A stretch of DNA of 64,000 bases from JASHPR01 sp963833885. GTDB lineage: Bacteria; Actinomycetota; Actinomycetes; Streptosporangiales; Streptosporangiaceae. A program made the position numbers and the translations under genes. Where the stretch lies: positions 372,001-436,000 of the forward strand of contig CAWHZU010000031.1 in the NCBI GenBank assembly GCA_963833885.1, in the 5' to 3' direction. The notes under the pieces were generated by a model that saw nothing but the letters and a program-made list of their open reading frames with translations, had not been told where the DNA came from and searched no databases. The stretch's first letter is position 1; every line of letters begins with the position of its first letter. This document shows positions 8,682-15,908 of this stretch, in pieces.

Positions 8682-9766
8682 TGCGTCGCGCCGTACAGAT
8701 AAGGCCGCCGCCGGATCAGCACGAGGAGGGTCGGCGCCCCGATGAACGCGGTGATCACGCCGATCGGCATCTCCTGCGGCGCGACGATGGTGCGCGCCAG
8801 CAGGTCACCCAGGACCATGAACGAGGCGCCGAACAGGACCCCAGTCGGCAGCACCCGACGGTGGTCGGAGCCCACCATGAGCCGCACGATGTGCGGCACG
8901 ACCAGGCCCACGAACCCGATCACGCCGCTGACCGCGACCGCCACCCCGGCCATCAGCGACGTGACCACAAACAGGTTCCGCCGCAGCCGCCGCACATCCA
9001 CACCCAGTGACGCGGCCGGCTCGGCGCCCATCGCCATCGCGTTCAGCACCCTGGCCTGCGACATCAGGTAGACCATCGCGGCCGCCAGCGCCACCGCCGG
9101 GATCGGCAGCTGATTCCAGCTGGCCAGCCCGAACGAGCCCAGCAGCCAGAACAGCACCGACTGCGTGGCCTGCGGATTCCCCCGGAAGATCAGGAAACTG
9201 GTCACCGACTCGAACAGGGCCGACAAGACCACGCCGCACAAGATCAGCTGCGTCGGAGCCAGACCGCGGCCACTGCGCGAGACTGCGAACACCGCAGCCA
9301 TCGCCGCCAGCGCACCGAGGATGCTGCCCGCCGAGATCGCCCACACACCCAGCGACGCGAACACCCCCAGCAGCAGCACCGCGGTGGCGCCCACGCTGGC
9401 ACCCGACGACACCCCGAGCAGGAACGGGTCGGCCAGGGCGTTGCGGACCAGGACCTGCACCACGGCACCGGCCGTGGTCAAGGCAGCGCCGACCACCGCG
9501 GCGAGCAGCACCCGCGGCAGCCGGATCTGCCACACGATGATCCCGGCCACGCTGTTTTCGGGGTGACCGGCCAGACCGCCGGCAACGACGTGCCAGACCA
9601 CGGCCGGGCTCAGCGCCACCGACCCGACCCCGACGCCGAACGTCATCGTCACCACGAGCAGGACGGCGCAGGCCACCAGGACCAGGCTCAGCGGCATCCG
9701 GTCACCGGGCCGCCGGGGGCGACGCGCCCGCGGCCTCAGCCTGGCGGCGCGGACGCGGACGGTCAT
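8678..9766 (-). CDS. btuC: Cobalamin ABC transporter permease (FecCD/BtuC family)
   Basis: 362 residues from ATG 9766, with about ten membrane helices and the FecCD hallmarks (IRLPRVLLAAVVGAALTTAG; DPFLLGVSSGASVGA; GFVGLVVPHIVR; RTIVAPQEMPIGVITAFIG). A longer reading frame extends to 9964 but would run through the riboswitch. ATG 9766 is chosen because it overlaps, as ATGA, the stop of a 9-codon leader ORF that carries the strong Shine-Dalgarno sequence. It forms the importer with btuD and btuF. Confidence 0.9.
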   Translation of the reverse strand: MTVRVRAARLRPRARRPRRPGDRMPLSLVLVACAVLLVVTMTFGVGVGSVALSPAVVWHVVAGGLAGHPENSVAGIIVWQIRLPRVLLAAVVGAALTTAGAVVQVLVRNALADPFLLGVSSGASVGATAVLLLGVFASLGVWAISAGSILGALAAMAAVFAVSRSGRGLAPTQLILCGVVLSALFESVTSFLIFRGNPQATQSVLFWLLGSFGLASWNQLPIPAVALAAAMVYLMSQARVLNAMAMGAEPAASLGVDVRRLRRNLFVVTSLMAGVAVAVSGVIGFVGLVVPHIVRLMVGSDHRRVLPTGVLFGASFMVLGDLLARTIVAPQEMPIGVITAFIGAPTLLVLIRRRPYLYGATQ

Positions 9767-9792
9767 GGCCCGGACCCGGTCGCTCGCCGCAT
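9763..9792 (-). CDS. 9-codon leader ORF coupled to btuC
   Basis: The minus strand reads GGAGG, 7 nt, then ATG at 9792, followed by codons for MRRATGSGP and TGA at 9763-9765. That TGA overlaps the btuC ATG in an ATGA. The GGAGG is one arm of the hairpin CCTCCG-N6-CGGAGG (9800-9817), and btuC has no Shine-Dalgarno of its own. The simplest reading is that the riboswitch controls access to the leader ORF, and btuC is translated by reinitiation. Expression is not demonstrated. Confidence 0.5.
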   Translation of the reverse strand: MRRATGSGP

Positions 9793-9793
9793 G

Positions 9794-10006
9794 GCTCACC
9801 CTCCGGAGCTTCGGAGGATGAAGAGTGCCCGCTGACACCGCCTGTCCGGTGCCGCGCGAACCGCCCTTCATCCGAGGACTGGCATTCGCCGGCCCGCCAG
9901 GCCAGGCGACCGGACTCATCCCCCGAAGGGGCTTGACCGTTGCGGGACAGTGCCGGGCTTGCACCGGACTTCGCTGGATTGGCAGCCACCCTGGGCAGCC
10001 AGGGCA
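9794..10006 (-). promoter_or_regulatory. Cobalamin (B12) riboswitch with ribosome-binding-site hairpin
   Basis: The minus strand carries the conserved cobalamin-aptamer core: GTCCGGTGCAAGCCCGGCAC leads into the B12 box (9936-9960, ending CTGTCCCGCAACGGT), then a C/G-rich hairpin (CCCCTTCGGGG) and GAGTCCGGTCGCC. The expression platform is probably the hairpin CCTCCGAAGCTCCGGAGG (9800-9817), whose 3' arm contains the GGAGG Shine-Dalgarno of the leader ORF, implying translational control. The 5' limit follows the putative promoter at 10013-10041. The exact aptamer boundaries are approximate. Confidence 0.88.
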
Positions 10007-10012
10007 GTAGGG

Positions 10013-10041
10013 ACGCTACAAGCCTGGCTGGCTGTCGTCAA
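10013..10041 (-). promoter_or_regulatory. Putative sigma-70-type promoter of the btuCDF operon
   Basis: The minus strand reads TTGACG (10036-10041), a 17-bp spacer, then TAGCGT (10013-10018). This places the start of transcription about ten bases before the aptamer. The -35 element is near consensus and the -10 fits TANNNT. It was assigned by inspection only. Confidence 0.5.
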
Positions 10042-10105
10042 TGCTGATCAGATGATCAGTTATAAGGTTGTCGTCGCGACCATGACATATCGGTGCAGCG
10101 AGGCG

Positions 10106-12220
10106 TCAGGCGGCTGTCTTCGGGACCGCCGGCCGCGACGGCCACCAGACCCGTTCCCCGATGAGCAGCACGCCGGCCGGGACAAGAACGGTGCGCACCA
10201 GCACGGTGTCGAGCAGGACGCCGACAGCGACCGCCACCCCGACCTCGGCGACGGCGACCGCGGGTATCAGCGTGAGGGCCGAGAACGTCGCGGCCATGAC
10301 GATGCCCGCGGCGGTGATCACGCCGCCGGTGACGCCCAGGCCGCGCAGGGTGCCCTGCCCGATGCCGAGGCTGCCGGATTCCTCGCGGATCCGGGCGGCC
10401 AGGAAGATGTTGTAGTCGACTCCCAGCGCAACCAGGAAGATGAAGATGTACATGGGCAGCTCGGCCTGGATGCCGTTGAAGCCGAATACGTAGCGCCACA
10501 GCAGACTGGCCAGCCCGAAGGAGGCCGCGAAGCTGAGCGCGGTGGTGGCGACCAGCAACAGCGGGGCCACGACCGCCTGCAGCAGCAGGCCGATGATCAC
10601 CAGGATCACTGCGAGCACCAGCGGGATCAGCAGCAGCGTGTCCCGGTGGGCGGCCTGGGTGATGTCGTACTGCACGGCCGGGTCGCCGCCCAGCAGCGAG
10701 CCGGGGGCGTCTCGATCCAGCCGCTGGCGCATGTTCGCGACCGCGGCATACCCGCTGGTGCCGTACGGCGGCACGGACAGCGTGGCCGAGTAGCTGGCAT
10801 AGCCGCGGACCGGGCCGGACGGCGACACCGCGGCGACGTCCGGGGTGGCTCGCGCGGCGGCGACGGCGGCGCTGGCCTCGCGTGGCGGGCTGAGGATCGT
10901 GAGCGGCTCGGTCACCCCAGCCCCGTAGTGCTCGGTGAGCAGGTTCGCGCCGGTGACGCTGGCGGGGTGGCCCTTGAGGTCGGCCAGCGGGCTGTTGTTG
11001 ATGTGCAGGGTGGCCAGGCCGGTGGCCAGGACACCCAGCAGCACCACGGCAGCAATGGCAACCGGCGCCGGGTGTCGGGCTACCCGGTTTCCGATCCCTG
11101 TCCACACCCGGGAGTCCTCCCGCCCCGGCTGGCCGTATCGGGGGATCCGCGGCCAGAACGCCGCCCGCCCGAAGACCAGCAGCAACGCGGGCAGAAACGT
11201 GACCTGGGCGAGCAGTGCCGCGGCGATCGACACCGCGCCGACCGGGCCGAGGCCGTGCAGCGAGGCCGACTGCGCCGCGAGCAGGCAGACCATGGCGCAG
11301 ACGACCGTGCCGGCCGAGGCGAGCAGGGTGGGCAGGGTCCGCCGCAGCGCGACGGCCATGGCGTCCGCGGTGGCGGCGTGGTGACGCAGTTCTTCCCGGT
11401 AGCGGTGGATCAGGAGTAGCGCGTAGTCGGTGGCCGCGCCCAGGACCAGTACCCGCAGGATCGCGGCGGACAACGTGCTGACCGTGACCCCCGCGTTCAG
11501 CAATCCGTGCACGGAGGCCTCGGCGACGACGATGGCCCCGAGCGCACCGAGCAGCGGCAGCAGCCACAGCAGCGGGCTGCGGTACACCAAGATGAGAATG
11601 ATCACCACGATCAGCACCGCGGTCAGCAGCAGCAGGTTCAGCGTGCTGCTGCTGACGCCGCCGTCGGTCGTCAGCCCGGCGGACCCGGTCACGGCCACCT
11701 GCAGGCCTCCGCGGCCGAGCCCGTCGACCGCTCGGCGAATGTCCTGCACCGCGGTGGAGTCGGTGCTGAACTCGCTGTTGCCGCCGCTCGGCGATGTGAC
11801 GTTGGCAGTGAACTCGTCGGCCTTCCCGTCGGCGGATCGCTGCGGACGACCGGGCGCGCCAAGCCCGCGGACATGGGTGGCGAGGCGGCCCACGGCCGCG
11901 CGGGCCGAGGCGACCGCCGCCAGGCCCGTCGGCGTCAGGCCCGCGTTGCGGACGAACACGACGGTCGCCTGGTCGACGTCGGGCTGGCCCGGCCCCTGCT
12001 GCAGCTCGACGACCCTGGTGGACGGCGCCGACGACGGCAGGTTGGCCGCCGCGGTGCCGTTGGCCAGGCTGGACAGGGTGTGCGCAGCCGGGTACAGGGC
12101 CACAACGCCGACCAGCCAGACGATCACCACCGGCCAGCGCAGCAGCCGCAGGATCCTCGCAAACCGGCCAGCACTGGCCGGTCCGCTTCGCCGGCGCTCA
12201 GCAACGTGTGGCTCGGACAT
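10106..12220 (-). CDS. MMPL/RND family transporter
   Basis: 704 residues from ATG 12220 (MSEPHVAERR), preceded by AAGGAG; an upstream in-frame ATG at 12283 lacks a site. The organisation is typical of actinobacterial MMPL proteins: helix 1 near residues 30-50, a periplasmic loop, five helices including the GAATDYALLLIHRYREE motif, a second loop (DRDAPGSLLGGDPAVQYD) and a second helix bundle with GVDYNIFLAARIREE. These are proton-driven exporters of lipids or hydrophobic compounds. An inverted repeat upstream (12312-12355) may regulate it. The substrate is unknown. Confidence 0.9.
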   Translation of the reverse strand: MSEPHVAERRRSGPASAGRFARILRLLRWPVVIVWLVGVVALYPAAHTLSSLANGTAAANLPSSAPSTRVVELQQGPGQPDVDQATVVFVRNAGLTPTGLAAVASARAAVGRLATHVRGLGAPGRPQRSADGKADEFTANVTSPSGGNSEFSTDSTAVQDIRRAVDGLGRGGLQVAVTGSAGLTTDGGVSSSTLNLLLLTAVLIVVIILILVYRSPLLWLLPLLGALGAIVVAEASVHGLLNAGVTVSTLSAAILRVLVLGAATDYALLLIHRYREELRHHAATADAMAVALRRTLPTLLASAGTVVCAMVCLLAAQSASLHGLGPVGAVSIAAALLAQVTFLPALLLVFGRAAFWPRIPRYGQPGREDSRVWTGIGNRVARHPAPVAIAAVVLLGVLATGLATLHINNSPLADLKGHPASVTGANLLTEHYGAGVTEPLTILSPPREASAAVAAARATPDVAAVSPSGPVRGYASYSATLSVPPYGTSGYAAVANMRQRLDRDAPGSLLGGDPAVQYDITQAAHRDTLLLIPLVLAVILVIIGLLLQAVVAPLLLVATTALSFAASFGLASLLWRYVFGFNGIQAELPMYIFIFLVALGVDYNIFLAARIREESGSLGIGQGTLRGLGVTGGVITAAGIVMAATFSALTLIPAVAVAEVGVAVAVGVLLDTVLVRTVLVPAGVLLIGERVWWPSRPAVPKTAA

Positions 12221-12311
12221 CTGAGCGCTCCTTAGAGTCGGTTCCTGGCTCCTCAGGCTCGTCCAGACCGGCGCCGGCCACATCGGAGCGGCGGGCTGAT
12301 TTACGGCGGCC

Positions 12312-12355
12312 CCGGTATGAACCCGGTATGAGCGTGCGGCCGCGATCTCATACCG
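12312..12355. promoter_or_regulatory. Repeated/inverted CGGTATGA motif in the divergent promoter region
   Basis: CCGGTATGA occurs at 12312-12320 and 12323-12331 (11-bp period), and its reverse complement TCATACCG at 12348-12355. The second and third copies form an 8-bp inverted repeat with a 16-bp spacer. It lies ~90-135 bp upstream of the MMPL start and ~150-190 bp upstream of the Ser-rich gene. This looks like an operator; no local TetR or similar regulator gene is adjacent, so the binder is unknown. Confidence 0.4.
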
Positions 12356-12439
12356 CAGCCCGCGTGATGTGCCCGGAGCCGCGCAGCGAGGCGCTGGCGA
12401 CGGCTGCCACTGCGCTTATTGGCGCGCCCCGGCACGACG

Positions 12440-12468
12440 CTCATAGGTTGCTGAGAGGAAACTTAGAG
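12440..12468 (+). promoter_or_regulatory. OmpR-type heptad direct repeats upstream of the redox operon
   Basis: Three heptads at exact 11-bp spacing: CTCATAG (12440), CTGAGAG (12451) and CTTAGAG (12462). The last two, with their 4-nt linker, match 14 of 18 positions of CTCAGAA-GTAA-CTCAGAG upstream of the response-regulator gene (15056-15073). Direct heptads with 11-bp phasing are the usual target geometry of OmpR/PhoB-family regulators. Binding by the local regulator is inferred. Confidence 0.55.
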
Positions 12469-12502
12469 TGCCATCGGAAAGCGGACGGCAAGACTCACCC
12501 GC

Positions 12503-12892
12503 ATGAGCAAGCACAGCATGCCATCGCCGGGCGCGTCGCCAGGGATCGAGGAGCGGGAGCGCGGCCGCAGGCGGCTTCGCGTGGCCACGGTCTCGGCCGC
12601 CGCCGCCAGCCTTGCCGCGGCCGGGGTGGTTGCCGTCAGCCTCCCCGGCGCCGCGTCGGCCGCTTCCCATACCTCGACGGGAGCGTCCGCGGCGAGCACG
12701 CATCATGCCAAATCGAGCACCGGCAGCTCCGGCTCGAGCTCGGCAAGCTCGGGCTCGAGCAGCTCGAGCTCATCGAGCAGTGGGTCGAGCACGTCGAACT
12801 CGTCGGGCAGCTCGTCGTCGGGCCTGAGCTCGCCGTCGTCCACGCCAACGTCGAGTTCCGGCGGCGGCCAGGTCACCTCGGGCGGCTCCTGA
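12503..12892 (+). CDS. Ser-rich exported or membrane-anchored protein
   Basis: 129 residues: a charged N-terminus (~27 residues, EERERGRRRLR), a single hydrophobic stretch with a possible signal-peptidase site (VVAVSLPGAASAASH), then ~75 residues made almost only of Ser, Gly, Thr and Pro. It could be a cell-wall spacer or stalk. Its TGA overlaps the ATG of the next gene (12892), so it is the first gene of the redox operon. Related operons can carry an FMN-binding exported protein here, but no such domain is visible in this one. Ser-rich low complexity makes the exact start uncertain. Confidence 0.65.
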   Translation: MSKHSMPSPGASPGIEERERGRRRLRVATVSAAAASLAAAGVVAVSLPGAASAASHTSTGASAASTHHAKSSTGSSGSSSASSGSSSSSSSSSGSSTSNSSGSSSSGLSSPSSTPTSSSGGGQVTSGGS

Positions 12893-13503
12893 TGAGCGGC
12901 ATCACGTCGACCACCGCGCTCTGGTACACGAGCCGCGCCACCGGCGTGGTCAGCCTCATCCTGCTGTCCGCGGTGATGATCATCGGGATGCTGGTGAACC
13001 GGCAGGGACGGCTGCCCGGCCTCCCCCGGTTCGCCGTGCTCGGCCTGCACCGCAACCTGTCCCTGCTCGCGGTCGCGTTCGTCGCCGTGCACGTCCTCAC
13101 CGCGGTCACGGACTCGTTCGTCAGCATCAGCCTGGCCGCCATCGTGATCCCGTTCGTCTCCTCCTACGAACCGCTGTGGCTGGGCCTGGGCGCCGTCTCG
13201 CTCGACCTGATGGCCGCGGTGATCGTGACCAGCCTGCTGCGCCGCCACATCGGCCGCCGCGTCTGGCGCGCCGTGCACTGGCTGGCCTACGCGTCCTGGC
13301 CGGTCGCGGTCGTGCACAGCATCTACTCCAGCCACGACATGCAGAGCGGGCCGCTGCTCTACCTCGGGCTCGTGTGCATCGCCGCGGTCCTCGGCGCCCT
13401 GGGCTGGCGGCTGATCCGGGCCCGCGCCGGGCTGCCGCGGGCGGACCGGGTTCCCCAGCTCATGGCCGACCGGGGCCTGCTGGCCAGGGCCGGTGACCGA
13501 TGA
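12892..13503 (+). CDS. Ferric-reductase-like transmembrane haem protein
   Basis: 203 residues, about six membrane helices. Four histidines are placed as in ferric reductase/NOX-type b-haem domains: His53 and His67 in one helix pair (GLHRNLSLLAVAFVAVHVL) and His129 and His142 in another (AVHWLAYASWPVAVVHS), so two stacked haems are expected. There is no FAD/NAD domain; electrons probably come from the NuoF-like protein and ferredoxin encoded next (overlap GTGACCGATGA at 13500-13503). It likely passes electrons across the membrane. The acceptor is unknown. Confidence 0.82.
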   Translation: MSGITSTTALWYTSRATGVVSLILLSAVMIIGMLVNRQGRLPGLPRFAVLGLHRNLSLLAVAFVAVHVLTAVTDSFVSISLAAIVIPFVSSYEPLWLGLGAVSLDLMAAVIVTSLLRRHIGRRVWRAVHWLAYASWPVAVVHSIYSSHDMQSGPLLYLGLVCIAAVLGALGWRLIRARAGLPRADRVPQLMADRGLLARAGDR

Positions 13504-14801
13504 CTGCGGTGACAGCCGGCGCCACGCAGGCACGGCAAGCCCCGGCGGGGGGCGGCGGATTCCCCCGACTGCTTCTCCCTGCCCGCCAAGGGTCCGACCT
13601 GCGGGCCTACCTCGGGCTGCACGGCCCGGTGCCGTACCGCGACAGCGCCGGAGCGCTGATCGGAGAGGTGCGTGCCGCCGGGCTGACCGGCCGCGGCGGC
13701 GCCGCGTTCCCGGTGCACCGCAAGCTCGAGGCCGTCGCCGCCGCCCGCCCCGGACGCGCGATCGTGGTCGGCAACGCCGCCGAAGGCGAGCCCGCGAGCC
13801 ACAAGGACGAGGCGCTGCTGTTCCTGGCGCCGCACCTGATCCTGGACGGCCTGCAGCTCGCCGCCGAGGCGGTCGGCGCCGGCCGCGCGGTGCTTTATGT
13901 TCGCGGCGACCTGCGGGCGCGCACCCGGCTGGACGACTACTTGCCGGAACGTGACGCGTACGGGCTGGACCGGCTTCCGGTCGAGATCGTCTGGTCCCCG
14001 CACCGCTTCCTGGCCGGGGAGGAGTCCGCGCTCGCCAGCCGGGTCAGCGGCGGGCCCGCGGTGCCGCAGTTCACGCCGCCGCGGGTATTCGAGCGTGGCG
14101 TGGACGGCCGCCCGACGCTGGTCCAGAACGTAGAGACGCTCGCGCACCTGGCGCTGATCGCGCGGTACGGGCCCAGCTGGTTCCGGGCGCTGGGAACGCC
14201 GGACGAGCCCGGCAGCATGCTGTGCACGCTGCGGCAGGCCAGCGGCTCGGTCGACGTCGCCGAGGCCGCGATCGGCACGCCGCTGGCCACGCTGCTCGAC
14301 CTCTCCGCGGCCGGGGCCGTGCTGGTCGGCGGGTACCACGGCGCCTGGCTCCCGGCGGCGCAGGCGGCCGGGCTGACGCTCAGCGACGTCCAGCTTCGCC
14401 CGGTAGGCGCGTTCACCGGCGCCGGGGTGCTCGCGGCGCTGCCCGCCGACCGGTGCGGCCTGCTCGAGTCCGCCCGGGTGGCCCGCTACCTGGCGCTCGA
14501 GTCCGCTGGGCAGTGCGGGCCGTGCCTGAACGGCCTGCCGTCGATCGCGGCGGCCATGGCGGAGCTGGCCGACGCCCGCCCGCACCCCCGGGTGCTGGAC
14601 GACCTGGGCCGGTGGGCGGGCCTGGTCGAGGGGCGCGGCGCCTGCCACCACCCCGACGGCACGGTCCGGTTCCTGCGCAGCGCGCTGCGCGTGTTCGGCC
14701 CGGAGATCCGGCTGCACCAGCAGGGCCGCTGCTCCGCCGCGACCGCCCGGCCGTTCCTGCCGGTCCCGGCCGGGCCGTCGACCGAAGCGGACTGGAGCTG
14801 A
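13500..14801 (+). CDS. NuoF-like NADH:acceptor flavoprotein
   Basis: 433 residues of the complex I 51-kDa subunit family: the FMN/NADH site GRGGAAF (64-70) and NAAEGEPASHKD (92-103), a central GEESALASR segment, a SLBB-like region, and a C-terminal iron-sulphur domain. NuoF normally has SCGxCxPC plus a distal Cys; here the first Cys is Ala336 (SAGQCGPC), leaving Cys339, Cys342 and Cys382, so a standard 4Fe-4S site is not assured. It probably oxidises NAD(P)H and feeds the adjacent ferredoxin and haem protein. There are no other complex I subunits nearby. Confidence 0.85.
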   Translation: MTAVTAGATQARQAPAGGGGFPRLLLPARQGSDLRAYLGLHGPVPYRDSAGALIGEVRAAGLTGRGGAAFPVHRKLEAVAAARPGRAIVVGNAAEGEPASHKDEALLFLAPHLILDGLQLAAEAVGAGRAVLYVRGDLRARTRLDDYLPERDAYGLDRLPVEIVWSPHRFLAGEESALASRVSGGPAVPQFTPPRVFERGVDGRPTLVQNVETLAHLALIARYGPSWFRALGTPDEPGSMLCTLRQASGSVDVAEAAIGTPLATLLDLSAAGAVLVGGYHGAWLPAAQAAGLTLSDVQLRPVGAFTGAGVLAALPADRCGLLESARVARYLALESAGQCGPCLNGLPSIAAAMAELADARPHPRVLDDLGRWAGLVEGRGACHHPDGTVRFLRSALRVFGPEIRLHQQGRCSAATARPFLPVPAGPSTEADWS

Positions 14802-14804
14802 CCA

Positions 14805-15035
14805 ATGCCGACAAAACTGAGCGTGAACCCGATCGCCTGCTCGGGCCACGGGATGTGCGCCGAACTGGCGCCGGAGCTGATCTCGCTGGACGAATGGGGT
14901 TATCCACTCATCTCCGGCCAGCCAGTGCCGCTCCGCCTGGTCCGCGACGCCAAGCGGGCGGTGACCGACTGCCCCGCGCTCGCGCTGCGGCTGACCCCGG
15001 CGCCAGACCGGGCCGGGGCCGAAAAGACCAGGTGA
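14805..15035 (+). CDS. 3Fe-4S-type ferredoxin
   Basis: 76 residues with only three candidate ligands, Cys12, Cys18 and Cys56 (ACSGHGMC and TDCPALAL), the pattern C-x5-C...CP of small actinobacterial 3Fe-4S ferredoxins. It begins 4 nt after the NuoF-like stop. The likely role is one-electron transfer between that flavoprotein and the membrane haem protein, though it could also serve a P450 elsewhere. Confidence 0.85.
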   Translation: MPTKLSVNPIACSGHGMCAELAPELISLDEWGYPLISGQPVPLRLVRDAKRAVTDCPALALRLTPAPDRAGAEKTR

Positions 15036-15055
15036 GGGACGTCCCGTTCCGGGCT

Positions 15056-15073
15056 CTCAGAAGTAACTCAGAG
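15056..15073 (+). promoter_or_regulatory. OmpR-type heptad direct repeat upstream of the response regulator
   Basis: CTCAGAA (15056-15062), GTAA, CTCAGAG (15067-15073), with a weaker third unit TGCAGAC at 15078. The spacing is 11 bp and the sequence matches the element at 12451-12468. It lies 45 bp upstream of ATG 15118, consistent with autoregulation. Confidence 0.55.
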
Positions 15074-15117
15074 GTAGTGCAGACCGACCCGTGAGACTCT
15101 CGGGGCATCCTGGAATC

Positions 15118-15879
15118 ATGAAGAGCTTGGTAGACAACACACAGCCAGCCGCCGGGTCCGCCGGTGACCGGCTCAGCCAACGGCCGGACGGAACGCCGAT
15201 CCGGGTCCTGGTCGTGGACGACGAGCCAAGCCTGGCCGAGCTGCTGGCCAGCGTGCTGCGGTACGAGGGATGGGACATCCGCACGGCAGGCGACGGCTCC
15301 TCTGCCGTTCGCGCGGCGCGGGACTTCCAGCCGGACGCGGTCGTGCTCGACGTGATGCTGCCCGACTTCAGCGGCCTCGAGGTGCTGCGGCGGGTGCGCG
15401 CCGAGCAGCCGCACGTCTGCGTGCTGTTCCTGACCGCGCGCGACGCGGTCGAGGACCGGGTCGCCGGCATCACCGCTGGCGGGGACGACTACGTGACCAA
15501 GCCGTTCAGCCTGGAGGAAGTGCTCGCCCGGCTGCGCGGGCTGCTGCGCCGCGCTGGCGTCGCCCGGGCCGCCGCCGGCTCCGAGCTGACCGTGGCCGAC
15601 CTGACCATGGACGAGGAAGCGCGCGAGGTGCGGCGCGGCGGCGAGCTGATCGAGCTGACCGCCACCGAGTTCGAGCTGCTGCGGTTCCTGATGCGCAACC
15701 CGCGGCGGGTGCTGTCCAAGGCGCAGATCCTGGACCGGGTCTGGAACTACGACTTCGGCGGCCAGGCCCACGTGGTCGAGCTGTACATCAGCTACCTGCG
15801 CAAGAAGGTCGACGCGGGCCGGGACCCGATGATCCACACCGTGCGCGGCGTCGGCTACGTGCTGAAGCCGAGCGGCTGA
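15118..15879 (+). CDS. OmpR/PhoB-family response regulator
   Basis: 253 residues from ATG 15118 (MKSLVDNTQP). Receiver domain with Asp34/Asp35, phosphoacceptor Asp78 (VVLDVMLPDFSG), Thr106 and Lys128 (YVTKPF); C-terminal winged helix with ELTATEFELLRFLMRNP and the recognition helix near HVVELYISYLRKK. It is 29 nt upstream of the histidine kinase gene. Shared heptad repeats suggest that it controls its own promoter and that of the redox operon upstream. Confidence 0.93.
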   Translation: MKSLVDNTQPAAGSAGDRLSQRPDGTPIRVLVVDDEPSLAELLASVLRYEGWDIRTAGDGSSAVRAARDFQPDAVVLDVMLPDFSGLEVLRRVRAEQPHVCVLFLTARDAVEDRVAGITAGGDDYVTKPFSLEEVLARLRGLLRRAGVARAAAGSELTVADLTMDEEAREVRRGGELIELTATEFELLRFLMRNPRRVLSKAQILDRVWNYDFGGQAHVVELYISYLRKKVDAGRDPMIHTVRGVGYVLKPSG

Positions 15880-15908
15880 GGACTGCGGGCGGGCCGGGAT
15901 GATATGAG

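Noticed and set aside
9767..9964. N-terminal extension of BtuC through the riboswitch
   Set aside because: The translated extension is not a membrane-protein N-terminus and the region is explained by the aptamer and its expression platform.
9950..11419. 489-codon plus-strand open frame opposite the MMPL gene
   Set aside because: Composition is rich in Arg, Gly, Asp and Gln with no domain, and the opposite strand encodes a clear MMPL transporter; it is a GC-skew shadow.
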